DNA from: an uncultured Clostridium sp.
GTDB lineage: Bacteria > Bacillota > Clostridia > Christensenellales > CAG-138
Assembly: GCA_900542285.1 (NCBI GenBank)
Contig: UQNF01000052.1
Coordinates: 1 to 11,007, forward strand
DNA length: 11,007 bases
Reading direction: 5' to 3'
The notes under the pieces were generated by a model. The model saw only the letters and a program-made list of their open reading frames with translations, was not told the DNA's origin and did not search any database. Position numbers and translations under genes: made by a program. Numbering within the stretch: the first letter of the stretch is position 1; the number at the start of each line of letters is the position of its first letter. Positions 6,557 to 11,007 of this stretch are shown piece after piece.

Positions 6557-6585
6557 ATTATAGCATTATTTGGCTTGTTTAGCAA
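6557..6585 (-). promoter_or_regulatory. Promoter of the ahcY-led gene cluster
   Basis: On the minus strand, TTGCTA (6585-6580), a 17-base spacer and a perfect TATAAT (6562-6557) lie about 50 bases before the ahcY start. No stop-and-restart signal was seen between the genes as far as the deaminase, so this may drive all five. The 70-base gap between ahcY and the DUF2508 gene (5198-5267) contains an AT-rich TACATA repeat but no convincing second promoter. No SAM or SAH riboswitch-like structure was recognised in the short leader. Confidence 0.6.
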
Positions 6586-6685
6586 TGCGGCATGAAACGG
6601 TTTTATTTCTGTAATAGAGCCGAAAGCAATTTTACGACTAATTATGTACTTTGTGTGAATTTGGAGAATAATGGATAAAAAAGGC

Positions 6686-6715
6686 TTGTAACCGATGCTG
6701 CATGTTTGCTATAAT
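6686..6715 (+). promoter_or_regulatory. Extended -10 promoter of the zinc-ribbon membrane protein gene
   Basis: TTGTAA (6686-6691), an 18-base spacer and TATAAT (6710-6715) with an upstream TG at 6707-6708 form an extended -10 promoter. It is divergent from the ahcY promoter about 100 bases away. Transcription should begin near 6722. Confidence 0.65.
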
Positions 6716-6722
6716 ATGTCTG

Positions 6723-6738
6723 AATCCGCAATCGGATT
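6723..6738 (+). promoter_or_regulatory. Hairpin at the predicted transcript start
   Basis: AATCCG (6723-6728), loop CAAT and CGGATT (6733-6738) form a 6-bp perfect stem followed by TTCTT. It starts within a few bases of the predicted +1, so in RNA it would be a 5'-terminal stem-loop, and in DNA an operator-sized dyad next to the -10 box. Which, if either, is functional cannot be told. Confidence 0.35.
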
Positions 6739-6775
6739 TTCTTAATTATGGAATGTCACTCGGGAGGAAAAGGTA

Positions 6776-8623
6776 ATGAAGTGCAGAGCTTGCGGAACAG
6801 AAAACGGTTCCAATGTCACTTATTGCAAAAACTGCGGAGCACGGCTTACCGGCGTGGGTTCAGTAAACGATTTTGACATGTTCGATGAAGACTCTGATAT
6901 TATTGACGATACCGGAGTGTTTGATGATGCCAGCATATCCGACTTGGAAAAAAGATTTATGAACGGTGTTGAAAGCTGGGAGGCAACGACAGATGTAGGA
7001 AAGAAGCCCGGAGCTGCGCAGCCAAGAGCTTCTTCGCGCGGCGGCGAACGCAGTTCTGCCAATGAAAACTACGAGCCCCGTACGCAGCAGGCGCAAAGTC
7101 CGAGAGGCGAACAGCGTGCCAATAACACTCAGAAGCAAACCGCCGGGCAGCGAACACAGAATTCTCAGAGCGCACAGCGGCAGGCGGGATCAGGCAGCCG
7201 TGCGAGAGCCAACTATGAAACTCGCAGAGCTCAGCCAATAAAGGCCGGAAGCAGATCGCAGAAACCCGATCGGGAAGAGGGCGTGTCCGAAGCCGACGGA
7301 AAGGCGGAAGCCAAGCGTAAACGCAGCATCATCTCCATTTTTCTCGCAGTCATTGCACTGCTTGTCGTTGTGCTTGTCTTTGCTATCGTATTTCCGAGCA
7401 GCAAACCGTCCGGAAGCAAGTATGCGGCAACCATTGTCCCGAGTTCCGACAAGGAAGGCTTCTACTGCTTGACGGTCAATGCGGATGTCGGTGACAAGGT
7501 CGTATTCCGCTCAAGCGCTGACGTGACCAGTGAGCTGGAGGTGTCCTCCAAGAAATCGGTGACTTTTGATATTCCGGTCAGCGATCTGCTTCCCGTTGCT
7601 CCGATAAGTACGCCGACATATGATGTTGTTCCGACCGTCGGCATCATCAAAAAGGGCGAGACCGAAGCCTTCAAGGTGGATGTGCCGTCTGTGACCATAA
7701 CCGTTCCGCAGTTCGCAATAGTTTTCGATCATGAATTGGAGCTTGAGGAGATGCTTAACTCAACTCCGGATCCGGACGATACGACGCCGAAGCAGCATGT
7801 CATTGATGTTGATACCATTGAATGTGTCGAGGGCAGAATAACGATTTCAGGCAAAGTCCCGATTTCTGACATAACCGTTAAGTTCGATGGCGAAGAGACT
7901 GAGCTGATTGGTATGAGCTTTTCATACAGCACAAAATTTGAAACCCAAGGCAATCATTCCATTGAATTTGAAGCGACCCTTCCTGGTTATCTTACCGTTA
8001 GGAGGACGTTTACCGCAATAGTGGCTGAGGATCTTACTGCGCAGCAGGTAGTCTATATTTCAGACAGCTTTTATACGCGCGTTTCCAACGAGAAAGAAGA
8101 GATAACAGTCATCGGTACAGTGCCGGTAGGCGCAAAGCTAAGCATTACCTCCAATGACCCTGAATTCAGCCTAAAGGAGGCGCCGACAGTCGATGACAAG
8201 GGCAATTTCAGCTTCACTGTAAATCTGCCGATTGCCGGGAAGAATTATGAGATGAATATTGAAGCCACACTCAAGAGCGGTAATGTTATCGTTCGTCCGT
8301 TTGCCGTTCAGCGTCCGCCAATATTCAACGATTATGTGCCGACGGTTTGGGCATGCAATTACAGCGATATGAGCAAGCCGATCTATTTCGGGACCAAAGG
8401 ATTTGTTATATCAGGCTATATTGCCGAAATGATGGACAGCAGCGACTATCAGTACGCAAAGCTGCAGCTTTCCGATAATCACATAATTCATCTTAAGTAT
8501 TATAACCACTATGCCGGGTCAAGTACACTGGAGGCCGGAAAGAACTATACCATGTACGGCTATCCAATCGGCTTCGACGGCGATGGCGTGCTCGAGGTGT
8601 TCATCTGGTTTGTGAGGGCATAG
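6776..8623 (+). CDS. Zinc-ribbon, single-pass membrane protein with repeated extracytoplasmic beta domains
   Basis: A 615-residue protein. Residues 3-20 form a zinc ribbon (Cys3, Cys6, Cys17, Cys20). An acidic stretch follows (32-58), then a long low-complexity linker rich in Gln, Arg, Ser and Asn (about 75-175), a basic KRKR (180-183) and one strong membrane segment (184-207). The positive-inside rule puts the zinc ribbon in the cytoplasm and about 400 residues outside. The outer part looks like consecutive beta-sandwich domains (about 210-325, 340-420 and 427-510); the middle and third share a pattern of an 'ITISG' or 'ITVIG' strand and a closing strand before a new start. A different C-terminal module (517-615) contains FGTKGFVISGYI and a closing KNYTMYGYP segment, perhaps an OB-like fold. 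Clear ribosome binding site GGGAGG (6762-6767). Function is unknown; cell-surface sensing or envelope binding is a guess. Confidence 0.8.
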   Translation: MKCRACGTENGSNVTYCKNCGARLTGVGSVNDFDMFDEDSDIIDDTGVFDDASISDLEKRFMNGVESWEATTDVGKKPGAAQPRASSRGGERSSANENYEPRTQQAQSPRGEQRANNTQKQTAGQRTQNSQSAQRQAGSGSRARANYETRRAQPIKAGSRSQKPDREEGVSEADGKAEAKRKRSIISIFLAVIALLVVVLVFAIVFPSSKPSGSKYAATIVPSSDKEGFYCLTVNADVGDKVVFRSSADVTSELEVSSKKSVTFDIPVSDLLPVAPISTPTYDVVPTVGIIKKGETEAFKVDVPSVTITVPQFAIVFDHELELEEMLNSTPDPDDTTPKQHVIDVDTIECVEGRITISGKVPISDITVKFDGEETELIGMSFSYSTKFETQGNHSIEFEATLPGYLTVRRTFTAIVAEDLTAQQVVYISDSFYTRVSNEKEEITVIGTVPVGAKLSITSNDPEFSLKEAPTVDDKGNFSFTVNLPIAGKNYEMNIEATLKSGNVIVRPFAVQRPPIFNDYVPTVWACNYSDMSKPIYFGTKGFVISGYIAEMMDSSDYQYAKLQLSDNHIIHLKYYNHYAGSSTLEAGKNYTMYGYPIGFDGDGVLEVFIWFVRA

Positions 8624-8630
8624 AAGCTGT

Positions 8631-8888
8631 ATGAAGGTTTGGGGCAGAGTCCGAAAGGATAACAAAACGATAGCCGAAAGCGTTGTGGAAATTGAGGCAA
8701 AAACCGTTGAACAGGTCGAGGATTGGTCGGAGCCGATAGGCGAGATATGCCATGAACTCGACCTCGGCAGGCCGGTAATTCTGCAAAAGCATATCAATGA
8801 TTTTAACAGATTTTCCCATACTTTTTTTAAGCCAAGGGACTTTTTGGAACCGGTGAATCTTGACCGGCTTGAGATAGAGCTGTTTTGA
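8631..8888 (+). CDS. Unrecognised 85-residue protein
   Basis: Begins seven bases after the stop of the zinc-ribbon protein gene, with no good ribosome binding site of its own (only GAGGG, 12 bases away), so translation is probably coupled to the upstream gene. The product is acidic and soluble, with no signal or membrane segment. It begins MKVWGRVRKD, contains an EDWSEPIGEICHELDLGRP segment (about 30-48) with one Cys and a single His nearby, and ends DRLEIELF. It looks like an alpha/beta domain with N- and C-terminal strands. I do not recognise the family. Codon use resembles its neighbours, and coupling suggests it works with one of them or is simply in the operon. Confidence 0.65.
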   Translation: MKVWGRVRKDNKTIAESVVEIEAKTVEQVEDWSEPIGEICHELDLGRPVILQKHINDFNRFSHTFFKPRDFLEPVNLDRLEIELF

Positions 8889-8936
8889 CAGGTTATGCAT
8901 AGTTTCGAAACGACGGAGTCATAATAAAGCCGATAA

Positions 8937-8950
8937 ACCTCGCAAGAGGT
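8937..8950 (+). promoter_or_regulatory. GCAA-tetraloop hairpin before the DUF378 gene
   Basis: ACCTC (8937-8941), loop GCAA and GAGGT (8946-8950) form a short stem capped by a GNRA tetraloop, four bases before the AAAAGGAG ribosome binding site. The GNRA loop makes it more stable in RNA than its five pairs suggest. It may shape translation of the DUF378 gene; no function is shown. Confidence 0.3.
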
Positions 8951-8969
8951 CAGAAAAGGAGTTGAAATT

Positions 8970-9203
8970 ATGGATACACTGTCGTTGATCTTGATCATTA
9001 TCGGTGCACTCAACTGGGGACTGGTGGGCATATTCCAGTTCGATCTCGTTGCCGCAATCTTTGGCGGAATGAGCGGGGTCGTGTCAAGAATAATCTATAC
9101 CATCGTGGGTCTCGCAGGTCTTTGGGGTATCACCCTCCTGTTCAGGCGTAAGAACAGAGCGGCTTTCATGACCGAACACAGAAACCATGAAGATGATGTG
9201 TAA
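8970..9203 (+). CDS. DUF378 family membrane protein
   Basis: A 77-residue protein with two membrane segments (about 5-25 and 38-58) and the DUF378 pattern: LILIIIGALNWGLVGIFQFDLVA, then a Gly/Ser loop (FGGMSGVVSR), RIIYTIVGLAGLW, and a basic, charged tail (FRRKNRAAF through the acidic HEDDV end). Function is unknown across the family. Strong AAAAGGAG (8954-8961) eight bases before the ATG. Probably the last gene of the transcript starting at about 6722, since terminator hairpins follow. Confidence 0.88.
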   Translation: MDTLSLILIIIGALNWGLVGIFQFDLVAAIFGGMSGVVSRIIYTIVGLAGLWGITLLFRRKNRAAFMTEHRNHEDDV

Positions 9204-9241
9204 CGGCAAAACAGTCTTTGACGCTTGACAGAATGAAGATT

Positions 9242-9271
9242 TAAGCGGCAAGAAATATGATTTGCCGCTTA
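9242..9271. repeat. 10-bp perfect palindromic hairpin after the DUF378 gene
   Basis: TAAGCGGCAA (9242-9251) and TTGCCGCTTA (9262-9271) pair perfectly around a 10-base loop. There is no T-run on either side, so it is probably an RNA-stabilising stem or the first half of a tandem terminator with the hairpin at 9289-9325. Confidence 0.5.
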
Positions 9272-9288
9272 TCGAACAAAACCAAAAC

Positions 9289-9325
9289 AACCGCTGATAT
9301 AGACAGAATTGTCTTACAGCGGTTT
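9289..9325 (+). terminator. Compound hairpin terminator of the zinc-ribbon-DUF378 operon
   Basis: An outer stem AACCGCTG (9289-9296) with CAGCGGTT (9317-9324) encloses an inner stem AGACA (9301-9305) with TGTCT (9310-9314) and a GAAT loop. The plus-strand tail is T-rich (TTTATATTACTTTATT). On the minus strand the tail is GTTTTGGTTTTG, so it could stop transcription from either side. This separates the operon from the next promoter. Confidence 0.7.
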
Positions 9326-9348
9326 ATATTACTTTATTGGTTTTCGTA

Positions 9349-9378
9349 TTGACAAAGCAATTGCTATTATGATATAAT
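9349..9378 (+). promoter_or_regulatory. Perfect consensus promoter with extended -10
   Basis: TTGACA (9349-9354), an 18-base spacer and TATAAT (9373-9378), with TG at 9370-9371 making an extended -10 element. It is the strongest-looking promoter in the window. The first long gene downstream starts only at 9807, so the transcript has a leader of about 420 bases, holding the small frames described below. The stretch 9385-9471 is AT-rich with no other gene. Confidence 0.78.
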
Positions 9379-9471
9379 TAACAGAACAAACTGATGGAAA
9401 TTTGTTAATGTAATATTGGTAGATTTTATATTTCAGAAGCAGATAATTGCTTTTGTTGAAAGGAGAAATTA

Positions 9472-9507
9472 ATGTTATTTCGTGCATTTTGTAAGTTACT
9501 ATGTTGA
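9472..9507 (+). CDS. Possible 11-codon leader peptide
   Basis: ATG at 9472 follows a good AAAGGAG (9459-9465) by six bases and reads MLFRAFCKLLC to TGA at 9505-9507. The peptide is short, hydrophobic and basic with two cysteines. It lies about 90 bases into the transcript from the strong promoter. It could be a regulatory leader peptide or the remnant of a decayed gene start; a second AAGGAG at 9522-9527 leads to no usable ATG. Confidence 0.35.
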   Translation: MLFRAFCKLLC

Positions 9508-9623
9508 ATGTTGTCTGTTGCAAGGAGAGCATTACTGTCAAAAGATACCTTATAAAACTTTAGCAATGTTTTCGTTTTAGGATAATCAATATTGTATTTA
9601 TTTTATTTAGGAGGAAATGCAAA

Positions 9624-9783
9624 ATGGCGACTATGATAAATGGATGTGATACAATGATTCAGATCAACACGGCTGCAAAACTTCTAACATTGCAAAATAA
9701 TGGTTATTGTTCCGTAGGCTTTCTGGGATGATATTTGCAAAATGCACAAAACGGGAAGGAGAAAAAGCTTTGCATGTATCACC
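9624..9783 (+). pseudogene. Decayed N-terminus of a DUF1906 (glycoside-hydrolase-like) protein
   Basis: AGGAGG (9609-9614) lies nine bases before ATG 9624, which reads 35 codons to TGA 9729-9731. The peptide contains GCDTMIQINTAAKLL and NNGYCSVG, which resemble the N-terminus of Rv2525c-like DUF1906 domains (G-x-DT...GY-x-x-VGRYL). After the TGA the same frame continues YLQNAQNGKEKKL, which looks like the expected continuation of VGRYL. So the frame seems broken by a short in-frame change with a stop in place of the Arg, and the rest of the gene is gone, replaced by the Asp-box protein gene. This is from memory of the family; alternatively it is a genuine 35-residue peptide. The same organism uses TGA as stop in the phosphorylase gene, so read-through is unlikely. 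Confidence 0.45.
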
Positions 9784-9806
9784 GTCATACGAAGGAGAAT
9801 ATATTA

Positions 9807-10754
9807 ATGTCTGATTTCAACAAAAGAAGAATTAACACTGGATTGGTAAGCATCAGTCTTGTACTGCTTTTTTGTATATGCCTTGCATTTTTAGCCTGTA
9901 TTCCGTCTGAAAACACGACTATCTCGTGCGAACTGTCCGAGCAGCCGGAACAGCAGAATGAGGCACCAGCTACTTCGAGTGCGTATGTCAGCCAGTATTG
10001 CGAATACATGGCGGCTACGCAGGCTTTACTCGCCGGAGAGTTGGACGACGTGCCGGATTTTTCATACACCTCCGGTTATGTTTACTTCGGCTTTGAGGGT
10101 GAAAGCCTCGTAGCGTATGAAAAGGCACTGCTTATAACAAATGAGCATGGCGAGCAGGAATATGAGCTTTCAGGACCGATAGGGCGATATCCGAGGATTA
10201 TCGGCGATCAGGCACAGGAAAAGCTATCAGGATACATGCGCAAATATCTGAACCTGGGCGTTGATGGTGAAACAGGGTTACAGCTTATGGGCTTTATCGG
10301 CCGAGATTTCATCGTTTTCACGACTGAGAGCGTTGCGGATACACAAATCTGCTGCATTTTCCGAACGGATGACGGATCGAATTGGTATGAGTTCGGGCAT
10401 AATAATACATACCCTCGCAGGGCGACCGGCGCATGCATCCTTTCGGATAAGGTCGGATTCATCTGTTATTCGGACAGATATGTTCAAGTGGCAGGCGACT
10501 ATTCTCCACGGAAGCTCATCGTCTATAGGACTGAGGACGGAGGAGAGAGCTGGGAGGATATAGGCATCTTGCTTCCGGAGGATTATGAAAGCTCTGCACA
10601 AAACTTTGCACTGTCCCCGGTATTTGATGGCGAATGCGGAGTTATGTTTGTTACCGGCAGTGCATATAACACTGAAACGGAACAGACCGAAAGCTATACT
10701 GTCTGGTTCGAAAGCACCGATGGCGGCATGACATGGATATTTGCAGGGAAATAA
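9807..10754 (+). CDS. Exported Asp-box (BNR-repeat) protein, probable lipoprotein
   Basis: A 315-residue protein. The N-terminus has a basic start (NKRR), a hydrophobic core (12-30) and LAFLAC with Cys31, a lipobox-like site whose -3 position is Phe rather than the usual Leu, so lipidation is likely but not certain. A Ser/Glu/Gln-rich spacer follows. Three Asp-box motifs of the S/T-x-D-x-G-x-x-W type occur: TDDGSNW (187-193), TEDGGESW (242-249) and STDGGMTW (303-310). Such motifs mark beta-propeller blades, as in sialidases and YCF48-like proteins, but no catalytic site was recognised, so the role is unknown. The third motif is five residues from the end. The ATG at 9807 is chosen for GAAGGAG (9791-9797); the frame is open upstream to 9735, but that part is leftover DUF1906-like sequence. 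Confidence 0.75.
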   Translation: MSDFNKRRINTGLVSISLVLLFCICLAFLACIPSENTTISCELSEQPEQQNEAPATSSAYVSQYCEYMAATQALLAGELDDVPDFSYTSGYVYFGFEGESLVAYEKALLITNEHGEQEYELSGPIGRYPRIIGDQAQEKLSGYMRKYLNLGVDGETGLQLMGFIGRDFIVFTTESVADTQICCIFRTDDGSNWYEFGHNNTYPRRATGACILSDKVGFICYSDRYVQVAGDYSPRKLIVYRTEDGGESWEDIGILLPEDYESSAQNFALSPVFDGECGVMFVTGSAYNTETEQTESYTVWFESTDGGMTWIFAGK

Positions 10755-10767
10755 AGGCATTTACGGC

Positions 10768-10797
10768 GGGGCTCATGTACTTAGGCGCATGAGCCTC
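10768..10797 (+). terminator. Hairpin terminator candidate after the Asp-box protein gene
   Basis: GGGGCTCATG (10768-10777) pairs with CATGAGCCTC (10788-10797) with one G-T pair and a 10-base loop, 14 bases after the stop codon. The following ATATTATT is only moderately T-rich, so termination may be partial. Confidence 0.6.
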
Positions 10798-10874
10798 ATA
10801 TTATTGCAGAGAGCGTTTGCACATCGGAACGGGCAGAAAATCCCTCATAAGTGCCGGAAAAGGCTTTGAAAGCA

Positions 10875-10931
10875 GCTGTTTTCTCTCAAAAACTGCTGTG
10901 AAATAAAGCGAAGCTGTTTTGAGAAAGCAGC
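10875..10931. repeat. Imperfect inverted repeat before the right terminal repeat
   Basis: GCTGTTTTCTCTCAAAA (10875-10891) and TTTTGAGAAAGCAGC (10917-10931) are imperfect inverted copies that could form a stem with a small bulge. The second arm overlaps the -35 region of the outward promoter. The rest of 10798-10953 has no gene that I can support. Confidence 0.4.
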
Positions 10932-10945
10932 AAACATAGTATAAT
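10919..10945 (+). promoter_or_regulatory. Outward-facing promoter candidate at the right edge
   Basis: A perfect -10 box TATAAT (10940-10945) is preceded by TTGAGA (10919-10924) with a short 15-base spacer. It would start transcription at about 10952, immediately before the terminal repeat, reading out of the window. Confidence 0.45.
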
Positions 10946-10953
10946 TTGCAAAT

Positions 10954-11007
10954 TGTTGAGGTACAATACATGGGTAACAAATAAGGAGCAAGAGAAGGTC
11001 CTCCTGT
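10954..11007. repeat. Right copy of the 54-bp perfect terminal inverted repeat
   Basis: Exact reverse complement of bases 1-54. Read on the plus strand it is open through to the edge in the frame that matches the left partial gene (LRYNTW...EKVLL), entered here from a different upstream sequence. Inside it is AAGGAG with a downstream GGTCCTCCT that can pair with it. It ends exactly at the window boundary. Confidence 0.97.

Noticed and set aside
6507..6775. SAM or SAH riboswitch in the ahcY leader
   Set aside because: The predicted leader is about 45 bases and shows no long conserved stems; no known riboswitch pattern could be recognised.
8885..8925. Possible promoter (TTGACA at 8885) for the DUF378 gene
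   Set aside because: The TTGACA overlaps the preceding stop codon and no -10 box lies at 16-19 bases; CATAAT at 8920 is 29 bases away.
9522..9570. Second small gene after AAGGAG at 9522
   Set aside because: Only ATT or CTG starts with very short frames are available; no support for translation.
1..11007. Complete transposon or plasmid bounded by the terminal repeats
   Set aside because: No transposase, recombinase, replication or partition gene lies inside, and the contents are ordinary chromosomal genes.

Overview
The window looks like a stretch of chromosome from an uncultivated, probably spore-forming member of the Clostridia (Bacillota). The reasons are a BofA-family gene directly behind a DUF2508 (YaaL-like) gene (in Bacillus subtilis yaaL and bofA are also adjacent), strong AGGAGG-type ribosome binding sites, TTGACA/TATAAT promoters, and small Gram-positive-style membrane proteins. 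Genus-level placement cannot be read from the sequence. No rRNA, tRNA, CRISPR array or intact insertion sequence was seen. The first and last 54 bases are perfect inverted copies of each other, so the window is probably a whole assembled contig bounded by a repeat, or a segment flanked by inverted repeats.

Layout, left to right. (1) 1-379: one copy of the inverted repeat inside an unidentified partial reading frame on the minus strand, then the control region of an arsR-type regulator. (2) 380-1420, plus strand: an ArsR-family repressor followed closely by a nitroreductase-family flavoprotein. (3) 1668-2387, minus strand: a water-type aquaporin with its own near-consensus promoter. (4) 2550-6506, minus strand: five genes in the transcription order ahcY-like hydrolase, DUF2508 protein, BofA-family protein, purine nucleoside phosphorylase, MTA/SAH deaminase (mtaD-like). 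The last three are tightly packed; the phosphorylase stop and deaminase start overlap by one base. (5) 6776-9203, plus strand, divergent from ahcY: a large zinc-ribbon membrane protein with a multi-domain extracytoplasmic part, an unrecognised 85-residue protein and a DUF378 membrane protein, ending at a strong hairpin terminator. (6) 9326-9806: a perfect TTGACA/TATAAT promoter, a long leader with an 11-codon peptide, and what looks like a decayed start of a DUF1906 glycoside-hydrolase-like gene. (7) 9807-10754: a secreted or lipid-anchored protein with three Asp-box motifs. (8) 10755-11007: a terminator-like hairpin, an outward-facing promoter and the second repeat copy.

The most interesting reading is that region 4 encodes a deaminating route for S-adenosylhomocysteine (SAH): deaminase (SAH to S-inosylhomocysteine), hydrolase (S-inosylhomocysteine to inosine and homocysteine) and phosphorylase (inosine to hypoxanthine and ribose-1-phosphate). 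In the hydrolase, the position aligning with human Glu59, which contacts the adenine 6-amino group, is a lysine, and the usual C-terminal tail is missing, as in the archaeal-type enzymes reported to prefer S-inosylhomocysteine. The two sporulation-type genes sit in the middle of this metabolic cluster.
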